A model generated the notes under the pieces. It saw only the letters and a program-made list of their open reading frames with translations, made no database searches and was not told where the DNA came from. Position numbers and translations under genes: made by a program. A stretch of 5,844 bases of DNA from Erysipelotrichaceae bacterium (GTDB taxonomy: Bacteria > Bacillota_I > Bacilli_A > Erysipelotrichales > Coprobacillaceae). Below, piece by piece: positions 1 through 5,819 of this stretch (position 1 is the first letter of the stretch; the number at the start of each line of letters is the position of its first letter). The DNA is taken from positions 1-5,844 of the forward strand of contig JAJQGQ010000147.1 in the NCBI GenBank assembly GCA_021200395.1, written 5' to 3'.

Positions 1-38
1 TTTCAATGTTCCACTGTCGTATCCCTCTTGGGCCGACT
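1..38 (-). other. Start of a transcribed leader, probably of a stable RNA operon (partial)
   Basis: These bases lie just downstream (minus strand) of the strong promoter at 44-72 and run off the window edge. They are more GC-rich than the flanking gaps. They end in GAACATTGAAA (minus strand, 11-1), which resembles the boxA-like stretch (CTTTGAAAACT and variants) found in Firmicutes rRNA leaders and 16S-23S spacers. That match is partial, because the stretch is cut by the window edge. A short minus-strand reading frame is open here, but it has no start codon or ribosome binding site after the predicted transcription start, so I do not call a gene. A tRNA cluster or other leader is equally possible. 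Confidence 0.35.
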
Positions 39-43
39 CGTAA

Positions 44-97
44 ATAATACACGATTGGCCAAAGAATGTCAAATACTTTTTTTATTTTTTTTCTAAA
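44..97 (-). promoter_or_regulatory. Strong sigma-A promoter with UP-like A-tracts, rRNA/tRNA style
   Basis: On the minus strand a perfect -35 box TTGACA (67-72) is followed by a 17-base spacer and the -10 box TATTAT (44-49, five of six consensus bases). The start site would be near 37-38. Directly upstream of the -35 box, runs of eight A (85-92) and seven A (77-83) separated by one T cover about -40 to -56, where an UP element binds the RNA polymerase alpha C-terminal domain. A perfect -35, ideal spacing and an A-rich UP region together are typical of rRNA and tRNA operon promoters in Firmicutes. The transcript leaves the window to the left, so its gene is unseen. Confidence 0.75.
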
Positions 98-110
98 AAA
101 TTTTTTAGAA
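91..110. repeat. Perfect 20-bp palindrome with an A6T6 core
   Basis: TTCTAAAAAA followed by TTTTTTAGAA is its own reverse complement with no spacer. It lies between the U-tract of the EIIA terminator and the A-tracts of the stable-RNA promoter. No T-run follows it on the minus strand, so it is not itself a normal intrinsic terminator. An A6T6 tract next to further A-tracts usually gives stiff or curved DNA, so a structural role upstream of the promoter is one reading. It could also be a symmetric protein site, or chance in very AT-rich DNA. Confidence 0.6.
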
Positions 111-146
111 GAAAAAAAGAGGTTTTTGGTTCAGCCAAAACCTCTT
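111..146 (-). terminator. Intrinsic terminator after the PTS EIIA gene
   Basis: On the minus strand AAGAGG-TTTT-GG (146-135) pairs with CC-AAAA-ACCTCTT (129-117), leaving one bulged base and a CTGAA loop. The arm runs directly into a T-run (118-112). It begins 13 bases after the EIIA stop codon. A stem of about 12 pairs with an immediate U-tract is a textbook rho-independent terminator. It separates the EIIA transcript from the strong promoter just beyond it. Confidence 0.9.
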
Positions 147-159
147 AATTCACTCATGA

Positions 160-468
160 TTATGCAAGTTTTTTATAAATATCAATAAATTCTTGAGCCA
201 TATCAAGGCATAATAAACTAGTCATTAAGTGGTCTTGAGCATGTACCATTAATAAGTTTAATGGAGTTTTTTCTCCTCTAATTTCTGCTTGAATCATTTC
301 AGTTTGAGCATGATGTGCTTCATTAACTGTTTCTTTAGCTGCTTGCATAGATTCTTCAGCTTTGTCAAGATCTCCTGCTTTAGCATATTGAATAGCTTCG
401 ATTGAAGAGCTACGTGCGCTACCAGCATTAACGATCAAATTCATAATAATCATTTCTTGTTCATCCAT
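160..468 (-). CDS. PTS lactose/cellobiose-family EIIA subunit (orphan)
   Basis: This 102-residue protein matches the lactose/N,N'-diacetylchitobiose (Lac) family of phosphotransferase EIIA proteins: a small, all-helical, cytosolic trimer that takes phosphate from HPr and passes it to the cognate EIIB during sugar uptake. The family signature VHAQDHLM is present. H76 is the expected phosphorylated histidine, and D79 matches the metal-binding aspartate at the trimer axis. The first helix carries the usual N-A-G-x-A-R-S pattern (14-20), and EAHHAQTEMIQ (50-60) is the typical second-helix segment. Length is normal (about 100-116). The start is fixed by AAAAGGAGA about 9 bases before the ATG. No EIIB, EIIC or glycosidase lies beside it, and it has its own promoter and terminator, so it appears monocistronic. 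Sugar specificity (lactose, cellobiose, chitobiose or other beta-glucoside) cannot be read from this subunit alone, so no symbol is assigned. Confidence 0.93.
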   Translation of the reverse strand: MDEQEMIIMNLIVNAGSARSSSIEAIQYAKAGDLDKAEESMQAAKETVNEAHHAQTEMIQAEIRGEKTPLNLLMVHAQDHLMTSLLCLDMAQEFIDIYKKLA

Positions 469-488
469 TTTTAATTTCTCCTTTTTTA

Positions 489-516
489 ATATACATTTCA
501 GAATAACTCTGTATAT
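489..516. promoter_or_regulatory. Inverted repeat in the EIIA 5' region, possible operator or leader hairpin
   Basis: On the plus strand ATATACA (489-495) and TGTATAT (510-516) are perfect inverted copies 14 bases apart. A second, overlapping pair, CAGA (499-502) and TCTG (508-511), lies inside and shares bases with the right arm. The repeat begins 2 bases downstream of the -10 box and covers the likely transcription start, ending about 5 bases before the ribosome binding site. That placement suits a repressor operator or a 5'-UTR hairpin. The arms are AT-rich, so chance is a real alternative. It is not obviously a catabolite-response (cre) site. Confidence 0.4.
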
Positions 517-518
517 TT

Positions 519-547
519 ATTTTATCAAATCACAAGATAAATTTCAA
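519..547 (-). promoter_or_regulatory. Sigma-A promoter of the EIIA gene
   Basis: On the minus strand, TTGAAA (542-547) and TAAAAT (519-524) each match five of six consensus bases and are separated by exactly 17 bases. The -35 box lies just before the end of the HAD gene's downstream flank, and the start site would fall around 511-513, inside the inverted repeat, leaving a leader of about 45 bases. It implies that EIIA is transcribed independently of the HAD gene. Confidence 0.6.
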
Positions 548-550
548 TCA

Positions 551-1348
551 TTATCTTTGAATTAGCGAAAAATATTGTAACGCTTTCATAATTCCATCAT
601 CATCAATATCATTTGTAATATACTTAGCAGCCTGTTTGGCTTCAACCATACTGTTACCCATCGCAATACCTAATTCAACTTCTTCTAACATTTCTATATC
701 ATTTCTACCATCACCAAATGCTATTGTATCCTTCATGTCCTTATTTAAACCCTTTACTAATTCTTTTATACCTTTGGCTTTTGATTCACCTTTAATCGTT
801 AAATCAAATGAATATTCATTACGATGTCGCTGTATATTAAAATAAGGTGATAAAGCGTTTCTCATTGGTTCTTCGTCTTCTTTGCTATTAATAACAATCA
901 TACCAATATATGTTTCAATGTTATTAATATCAAAATCATCCACAATCACTTCATCTTTCATTCCCCATTTTTCTTTAAACTCCAAATGCTTAGGATTATT
1001 CTTATTAAGTACATATATATAATTATTACTTTCAAAATAATAAGCCATATCTCTTTCTACACATATATCATGCGTCGCTTTTAAAGCTTCTGTACTCACA
1101 AGCTTTTTATAAATTGTTTTCCCCTGATATTCAACATAAGCACCATTACATGTCACATAACCACTGAAAGGATATTTCATAACACCATCAACAATAAAAC
1201 ATTTACATCTTCCCGTTGCTAAAAACACATCATCACTTTGGCTTTTTAACTGATCTAATATTTTAACAACACCATCTTCTATTTCAAATATTCCTCTAGT
1301 ACAATCAATCAATGTTCCATCTATATCAAAAAAATATAATTTACTCAT
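551..1348 (-). CDS. Cof-type HAD-IIB family sugar-phosphatase-like hydrolase
   Basis: A 265-residue cytosolic HAD-superfamily hydrolase of the Cof/subclass IIB group, which usually dephosphorylates sugar phosphates, nucleotides or flavin precursors using Mg2+. All four motifs are present: motif I FFDIDGTL with nucleophile D8 and acid/base D10; motif II ATGR with T45; motif III lysine in ESKAKG (K190); motif IV FGDGRND with D213 and D217. A GIAMGN segment (227-232) follows, as is usual in this group. The roughly 70-185 segment between motifs II and III is the IIB cap that sets substrate choice. Length is normal. I chose the ATG at 1348: it has GGGGTGA four bases upstream, and the DxD motif then sits at residues 8-10 as in relatives. 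The frame stays open 15 codons further, to 1393, but that extension overlaps the tuf terminator flank and has no convincing ribosome binding site. The substrate is unknown. Confidence 0.9.
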   Translation of the reverse strand: MSKLYFFDIDGTLIDCTRGIFEIEDGVVKILDQLKSQSDDVFLATGRCKCFIVDGVMKYPFSGYVTCNGAYVEYQGKTIYKKLVSTEALKATHDICVERDMAYYFESNNYIYVLNKNNPKHLEFKEKWGMKDEVIVDDFDINNIETYIGMIVINSKEDEEPMRNALSPYFNIQRHRNEYSFDLTIKGESKAKGIKELVKGLNKDMKDTIAFGDGRNDIEMLEEVELGIAMGNSMVEAKQAAKYITNDIDDDGIMKALQYFSLIQR

Positions 1349-1352
1349 GTTT

Positions 1353-1359
1353 TCACCCC
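1353..1359 (-). promoter_or_regulatory. Ribosome binding site fixing the HAD start at 1348
   Basis: Minus-strand GGGGTGA differs at one base from the GGAGGTGA anti-Shine-Dalgarno complement when aligned with a one-base gap, and lies four bases before the ATG at 1346-1348. No comparable site precedes the in-frame ATG at 1393. This supports the shorter protein. Confidence 0.6.
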
Positions 1360-1367
1360 ACACACAT

Positions 1368-1395
1368 AGTTTAACAAATTTAATAAAAAACACAA
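1368..1395 (-). promoter_or_regulatory. Possible weak promoter of the HAD gene
   Basis: Minus-strand TTGTGT (1390-1395) and TAAACT (1368-1373) are 16 bases apart, giving four and five consensus matches. It lies immediately downstream of the strong tuf terminator, where a new promoter is needed if HAD is to be expressed. The leader would be only about 13 bases. Expression by read-through from tuf is the alternative. Confidence 0.35.
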
Positions 1396-1396
1396 G

Positions 1397-1420
1397 AAAA
1401 AAAGGTGCCTGAGCACCTTT
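1397..1420 (-). terminator. Intrinsic terminator of the str operon, after tuf
   Basis: Minus-strand AAAGGTGC (1420-1413), loop TCAG, GCACCTTT (1408-1401) forms a perfect 8-bp stem with a four-base loop, and the T-run continues to 1397. It starts 9 bases after the tuf stop codon. This marks the 3' end of the str transcript and separates it from the HAD gene. Confidence 0.93.
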
Positions 1421-1429
1421 ACTAGTTAA

Positions 1430-2614
1430 TTATTCGATAACTTCTGAAACGTTACCAGCACCAACTGTTCTACCACCTTCACGAATAGAGAACTTAGTTC
1501 CGTTTTCGATAGCGATAGGAGCAATTAATTCTACTGTTAATTCTACGTTATCACCAGGCATAACCATTTCTACATCTTCAGGTAAAGAGATTACACCAGT
1601 AACATCAGTAGTTCTGAAATAGAATTGTGGTCTGTAGTTAGCGAAGAATGGAGTATGACGTCCACCTTCTTCTTTTGATAAGATATAAACTTGAGATTTA
1701 AATTTCTTATGTGGATGTACTGAACCAGGTTTAGCTAATACTTGTCCACGTTGAATTTGGTCTCTGTTGATACCTCTTAATAATACACCTACGTTGTCAC
1801 CAGCTTCAGCAAAGTCTAATAACTTACGGAACATTTCGATACCAGTAGCAACTGTTGTTTGAGTTTCATGAATACCTACGATTTCAAGAGGGTCATTCAT
1901 CTTTAACATACCTCTTTCAACACGTCCTGTAGCAACTGTACCACGACCAGTGATTGTAAATACATCTTCAACTGGCATTAAGAATGGTTTATCAGTATCA
2001 CGAACTGGAGTAGGAATATAAGAATCAATTGCATCTAATAATTCATGAATTGCTGGAGTATATTCAGGATCTCCTTCTAATGCTTTTAATGCAGATCCAC
2101 GAATAATTGGAGTGTCATCTCCTGGGAAATCATATTCATCTAATAATTCACGAACTTCCATTTCTACTAAATCTAATAATTCATCATCATCAACCATATC
2201 ACATTTATTTAAGAATACGATAATGTAAGGTACACCTACTTGACGAGATAATAAGATATGTTCTCTTGTTTGAGGCATAGGTCCATCAGTAGCAGCAACT
2301 ACTAAGATAGCACCATCCATTTGAGCAGCACCAGTGATCATATTTTTGATGTAGTCAGCATGCCCTGGACAGTCAACGTGTGCATAGTGACGAGTTGCAG
2401 TTGAATATTCAACGTGAGCAGTATTAATAGTAATACCACGTTCTTTTTCTTCAGGTGCAGCATCAATTGCATCGTAATCCATTGCTTTAGCTTGTCCTTC
2501 AGCAGCTAATACTTTAGTGATAGCAGCTGTTAAAGTAGTTTTTCCATGGTCAACGTGCCCAATAGTTCCAATATTAACGTGCGCTTTAGAGCGGTCAAAT
2601 TTTTCTTTAGCCAT
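1430..2614 (-). CDS. tuf: Translation elongation factor Tu (EF-Tu)
   Basis: EF-Tu is the GTPase that brings aminoacyl-tRNA to the ribosomal A site. It has 394 residues, the normal full length. GTPase motifs: G1 GHVDHGKT (19-26), G2 RGITI with T62, G3 DCPGH (81-85, catalytic H85), G4 NKCD (136-139), G5 SALK (174-177). Domain II starts near 210 (KPFLMPVEDVF) and domain III near 302. The C-terminus contains FSIREGGRTVGAG. Residue 376 (375 in mature E. coli numbering) is Ser where E. coli has Ala, a common Firmicutes state at a kirromycin-contact position. Start: AGGAGGAA lies about 10 bases upstream of the ATG. It is the last gene of the rpsL-rpsG-fusA-tuf cluster and is followed at once by a terminator. 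It also has a promoter of its own in the 86-bp gap after fusA, fitting its need for several-fold higher output than EF-G. Whether a second tuf copy exists cannot be seen here. Confidence 0.99.
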   Translation of the reverse strand: MAKEKFDRSKAHVNIGTIGHVDHGKTTLTAAITKVLAAEGQAKAMDYDAIDAAPEEKERGITINTAHVEYSTATRHYAHVDCPGHADYIKNMITGAAQMDGAILVVAATDGPMPQTREHILLSRQVGVPYIIVFLNKCDMVDDDELLDLVEMEVRELLDEYDFPGDDTPIIRGSALKALEGDPEYTPAIHELLDAIDSYIPTPVRDTDKPFLMPVEDVFTITGRGTVATGRVERGMLKMNDPLEIVGIHETQTTVATGIEMFRKLLDFAEAGDNVGVLLRGINRDQIQRGQVLAKPGSVHPHKKFKSQVYILSKEEGGRHTPFFANYRPQFYFRTTDVTGVISLPEDVEMVMPGDNVELTVELIAPIAIENGTKFSIREGGRTVGAGNVSEVIE

Positions 2615-2657
2615 TTATAAGCTTCCTCCTATAATTATTTTCTAAATTTCAATATAC

Positions 2658-2686
2658 ATTCTAAATGATTTAAACCAAAATTGCAA
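2658..2686 (-). promoter_or_regulatory. Internal promoter for tuf in the fusA-tuf gap
   Basis: Minus-strand TTGCAA (2681-2686; four of six) and TAGAAT (2658-2663; five of six) are separated by exactly 17 bases, predicting a start near 2651 and a leader of about 37 bases. No terminator-like hairpin is seen in the gap, so tuf should receive both operon read-through and this extra transcription. A tuf-specific promoter in the same place is established for Bacillus subtilis. An alternative, weaker pairing is TTGGTT with TATATT (16-base spacer). Confidence 0.55.
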
Positions 2687-2700
2687 TACTTAAAGTAGAA

Positions 2701-4776
2701 TTAATTATTTCCACCGTTTTTCTTGATAATTTCTTCTTTAATTGATTTTGGTACTTGTTCATAACGATCAAATTGCATTGTATAGTTTCCTCTACCTTGC
2801 GTAAATGATCTTAAATCTGTAGCATAACCGAACATCTCAGATAAAGGTACACTTGCTTGTACAACAATTGCATTTCCTCTTTCCTCTTGTCCATCAATCA
2901 TACCACGACGAGATGAAATATCTCCCATAACACTACCTAAATATTCATTAGGTGCGACAACTTCAACAGCCATAATTGGTTCAAGGATAACTGGATCACA
3001 CTTTTTACCAGCTTCTTTCAATGCTAAACTTGCAGCAACCTTGAATGCTGTTTCTGAAGAATCGACATCATGGTAAGAACCATCAAACAATGTAGCTTTA
3101 ATATCTAATACTGGATATCCAGCAATCATACCATTATTTAATGCTTCTTCCAAACCAGCCTTAACTGGGCCAATATATTCTCTAGGTACTGTTCCACCTA
3201 CGACAGCATCAACGAATTCAAATCCTTTACCTTCATTAGGTTCGAATTTAATCCATACGTGACCATATTGACCACGACCACCAGATTGTCTAATAAATTT
3301 ACCTTCACAATCAGCCGTTTTTCTAATAGTTTCACGATAAGCTACTTGAGGAGCACCTACGTTAGCTTCTACTTTGAATTCTCTTCTTAAACGATCCACA
3401 ATAACGTCCAAGTGTAATTCACCCATACCAGCGATAATAGTATCACCAGTTTCAGGGTTTGTTGAAACTCTGAAAGTTGGGTCTTCTTCAGCTAATTTAG
3501 ATAAACCGTTACTTAACTTATCTTGGTCTTGTTTTGTTTTTGGTTCAATAGCTAATTCAATAACTGGTTCAGGGAATTCCATTTTCTCTAAGATAACGAA
3601 ATTATTTTCATCACAAATAGTATCCCCAGTTGTTGTATTTTTAAAACCAACAGCTGCAGCGATATCACCAGCATAAACTTCACTAATTTCCTTACGAGTG
3701 TTTGCATGCATCTGTAAGATACGACCCAAACGTTCTTTCTTATCTTTTGTAGAATTTAATACGTAAGAACCTGAAGAAATATGTCCTGAATATACACGGA
3801 AGAATGTTAATTTTCCAACAAATGGATCAGTCATGATCTTAAATGCTAATGCAGCAAATGGTTCATCATCACTAGCATGTCTAGCAACTTCGTTACCATC
3901 TTCATCTTCACCTTTAATAGATGGAATATCTGTAGGAGCAGGTAAGTAATCGATTACAGCATCTAACATTGGTTGTACACCTTTGTCTTTGTAAGCTGAA
4001 CCGCAAAGTACAGGGAATAATTCAACTGCTAAAGTTCCTTTACGGATTGCAGCTTTAATTTCTTCTTCAGTAACTTCTTCTTCCTCTAAGACTTTCATCA
4101 TTAAATCATCATCAAACGATGCAGCTTGTTCAATCATCTTTTCACGATATTCTTCTGCTTGATCTTTTAAATCATCAGGAATTTCACCGTAAACAACTTC
4201 TTCCCCTTTGTTTCCTTTAAAATAGATAGCTTGCATCTTGATTAAATCAACGACACCTTCAAAAGTATCTTCTGCACCTATAGGTAATTGCAATGCAACA
4301 GCATTAGCTCCTAATCGCTTACCAATAGATTCCAATGACATAATAAAGTCTGCTCCAGTAGCATCCATCTTATTACAGAAAACAATACGTGGTACACCAT
4401 AAGTTGTTGCTTGACGCCAAACAGTTTCTGTTTGTGGTTCAACCCCTGCTTTAGAGTCTAATATCGTGACAGCACCATCTAGTACACGAAGTGATCGTTC
4501 TACTTCAACAGTAAAGTCTACATGGCCTGGAGTATCAATAATATTGACACGGTATCCATTCCAGTGAGCCGTTGTAGCTGCTGATGTAATTGTAATACCA
4601 CGTTCCTGCTCTTGTTCCATCCAGTCCATTTGTGAAGCACCATCATGTGTTTCACCAATTTTATGAATTCGACCAGTGTAATATAGAATACGTTCTGTTG
4701 CAGTTGTTTTTCCAGCATCGATATGTGCCATGATTCCAATATTACGAGTTTTTTCTAACGAAAATTCACGAGCCAT
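2701..4776 (-). CDS. fusA: Translation elongation factor G (EF-G)
   Basis: EF-G is the GTPase that drives translocation of tRNA and mRNA on the ribosome and, with RRF, ribosome recycling. It has 691 residues, the normal length. Domain G: G1 AHIDAGKT (17-24), G2 RGITI (59-63), G3 DTPGH (81-85), G4 NKMD (135-138), G5 SAYK (260-263), with the G' insertion roughly 157-250. Domain II is about 290-400, domain III about 405-480 (MGELHLD at 451-457), domain IV about 481-600, and domain V to about 675. Domain IV keeps the tip loops that enter the decoding centre: GGRGQYGH (499-506) and DGSYHDVDSSE with H569. F88 and H455, where fusidic-acid resistance changes occur in other species, are the usual residues. 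The start is supported by GAAAGGAGAA 4 bases upstream. It follows rpsG by 36 bp and is probably co-transcribed with it. Nothing suggests a tetracycline-protection paralogue: placement and sequence are those of the housekeeping copy. Confidence 0.99.
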   Translation of the reverse strand: MAREFSLEKTRNIGIMAHIDAGKTTATERILYYTGRIHKIGETHDGASQMDWMEQEQERGITITSAATTAHWNGYRVNIIDTPGHVDFTVEVERSLRVLDGAVTILDSKAGVEPQTETVWRQATTYGVPRIVFCNKMDATGADFIMSLESIGKRLGANAVALQLPIGAEDTFEGVVDLIKMQAIYFKGNKGEEVVYGEIPDDLKDQAEEYREKMIEQAASFDDDLMMKVLEEEEVTEEEIKAAIRKGTLAVELFPVLCGSAYKDKGVQPMLDAVIDYLPAPTDIPSIKGEDEDGNEVARHASDDEPFAALAFKIMTDPFVGKLTFFRVYSGHISSGSYVLNSTKDKKERLGRILQMHANTRKEISEVYAGDIAAAVGFKNTTTGDTICDENNFVILEKMEFPEPVIELAIEPKTKQDQDKLSNGLSKLAEEDPTFRVSTNPETGDTIIAGMGELHLDVIVDRLRREFKVEANVGAPQVAYRETIRKTADCEGKFIRQSGGRGQYGHVWIKFEPNEGKGFEFVDAVVGGTVPREYIGPVKAGLEEALNNGMIAGYPVLDIKATLFDGSYHDVDSSETAFKVAASLALKEAGKKCDPVILEPIMAVEVVAPNEYLGSVMGDISSRRGMIDGQEERGNAIVVQASVPLSEMFGYATDLRSFTQGRGNYTMQFDRYEQVPKSIKEEIIKKNGGNN

Positions 4777-4812
4777 AATTTTCTCCTTTCAAAATAAATT
4801 TCTATACTTCTA

Positions 4813-5283
4813 TTACCAACGGAAATGAGCAAAAGCTTTATTCGCTTCAGCCATTTTATGAGTATCTTCTTTCTTTTTTACAGAAGCACCTGTACCATTA
4901 GCAGCATCCATAATTTCATTAGCTAAACGATCAACCATTGTCTTTTCATTTCTTAAACGAGAATAGTTTGTTAACCATCTTAATCCTAATGTTAATCTTC
5001 TTTCAGGTGATACTTCAACTGGTACTTGATAGTTAGCCCCACCAACACGTCTTGCTTTTAATTCAAGAACAGGCATGATGTTATTGATAGCCTTATCAAA
5101 TACATCCATTGCTGGTTCACCAGTTTTAGCTTCTATTTTTTCAAATGCCTCATATAAGATGTTTTGCGCAATATCTTTTTTACCATCAAGCATGATGTTA
5201 TTGATTAATTTTGTTACTACCTTAGAATTGTAAATTGGATCAGGTAATACTTCTCTTTTTTCTGCACGTCCTTTTCTTGACAT
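4813..5283 (-). CDS. rpsG: 30S ribosomal protein S7
   Basis: S7 nucleates assembly of the 30S head by binding the 3' major domain of 16S rRNA, and it contacts E-site tRNA. It has 156 residues, the standard bacterial length, starting MSRKGRAEKR. The family signature DPIYNSKVVTKLINNIMLDG and the following KK occupy about 15-36. The beta-hairpin RRVGGANYQVP (79-88) that reaches toward the E site and the basic helix ERRLTLGLRWL (94-104) are intact. The C-terminus HKMAEANKAFAHFRW is typical. AGGAGG (5293-5298) lies 9 bases before the ATG. Only 20 bp separate it from rpsL, so the two are probably translated from one message. In E. coli, S7 represses its operon by binding the much longer rpsL-rpsG spacer. 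That site cannot exist here, so any S7 feedback would have to act elsewhere. Confidence 0.99.
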   Translation of the reverse strand: MSRKGRAEKREVLPDPIYNSKVVTKLINNIMLDGKKDIAQNILYEAFEKIEAKTGEPAMDVFDKAINNIMPVLELKARRVGGANYQVPVEVSPERRLTLGLRWLTNYSRLRNEKTMVDRLANEIMDAANGTGASVKKKEDTHKMAEANKAFAHFRW

Positions 5284-5303
5284 CTAATATTTCCTCCTAT
5301 CTT

Positions 5304-5717
5304 TTATTTTTTAGGTTTTTTAGCTCCATATAATGAGCGTCCTTGCTTACGATCTTTAACACCTGCACAGTCCATTGTACCACGAATAATATGGTAACGA
5401 ACCCCTGGCAAGTCCTTAACACGTCCGCCACGAATCAACACAACACTGTGTTCCTGCAAATTGTGTCCAATTCCTGGAATATATGCAGTTACTTCCATAC
5501 CGTTTGATAAACGAACACGGGCATATTTACGTAAAGCAGAGTTAGGTTTCTTTGGTGTCATAGTAGCCACACGTGTACAAACACCACGCTTTTGAGGTGA
5601 GCTCAAATTTGTAGATCTTTTTGCTAAAGAGTTATATCCTCTATTTAACGCTGGTGATTTAGACTTAGATGTTTTCTCACTACGTCCTTTTCTAACTAAT
5701 TGATTAATTGTAGGCAT
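5304..5717 (-). CDS. rpsL: 30S ribosomal protein S12
   Basis: S12 sits at the decoding centre and helps govern accuracy. It has 137 residues with the Gram-positive-type insertion (about 24-40, ALNRGYNSLAKRSTNLS) that E. coli S12 lacks. Conserved blocks include PQKRGVCTRV (41-50), TPKKPNSALRK (54-64), GHNLQEHSVVLIRGGRVKDL (84-103) and GVKDRKQGRS (119-128). K56 and K101 correspond to E. coli K43 and K88, the main streptomycin-resistance positions, and are wild type. D102 is the aspartate that RimO methylthiolates in species carrying that enzyme. The start is set by AAAGGAGAAA about 6 bases before the ATG. It is the first gene of the str operon in this window, with a 5' region that may be structured. 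Confidence 0.99.
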   Translation of the reverse strand: MPTINQLVRKGRSEKTSKSKSPALNRGYNSLAKRSTNLSSPQKRGVCTRVATMTPKKPNSALRKYARVRLSNGMEVTAYIPGIGHNLQEHSVVLIRGGRVKDLPGVRYHIIRGTMDCAGVKDRKQGRSLYGAKKPKK

Positions 5718-5749
5718 GTCTTTCTCCTTTCTTCATTTAACACACAATT

Positions 5750-5797
5750 CCGGGTGTTTCAAATTTCACCGAAATAATTACGTCCCCCAAAGGGCAC
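5750..5797 (-). promoter_or_regulatory. Possible structured 5' leader of rpsL
   Basis: The rpsL upstream region can form two hairpins. The first (5782-5797) pairs GT and CCC with GGG and AC around one mismatch and a four-base loop. The second (5748-5773) pairs GGTG with CACC plus an outer TTC/GAA, with two single-base bulges. The CACC of the second stem (minus strand, from 5756 to 5753) could instead pair with the GGTG at 5798-5795, so the two folds could compete. Neither is followed by a U-tract, so neither looks like a terminator. The spacing and GC content stand out from the AT-rich surroundings. TATAAA (5805-5810, minus strand) could be a -10 box, but I see no good -35 box 16-18 bases upstream, so I do not call a promoter. 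Confidence 0.35.
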
Positions 5798-5819
5798 CTA
5801 AGTATTTATAATGTCTCTT

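Noticed and set aside
3..60. Plus-strand frames ending in stops near 43 and 47, possible tail of a gene entering from the left
   Set aside because: The peptides are very short and not recognisable, and the same bases hold a near-consensus minus-strand promoter and leader.
488..497. The same ten bases, AATATACATT, occur at 488-497 and 2651-2660, upstream of EIIA and of tuf
   Set aside because: It is short and AT-rich, sits in different places relative to the two promoters, and lacks the inverted partner at the tuf site, so chance is the simplest explanation.
636..845. Plus-strand open frame inside the HAD gene
   Set aside because: It is wholly antisense to a gene with all four HAD motifs, has no recognisable domain, and reads as a low-complexity shadow.
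3374..3676. Plus-strand open frame inside fusA
   Set aside because: It is antisense to the conserved EF-G domains II-IV and has no plausible independent product.
4518..4739. Minus-strand open frame in another phase of fusA
   Set aside because: It overlaps the EF-G GTPase domain in an alternative frame and resembles no known protein.
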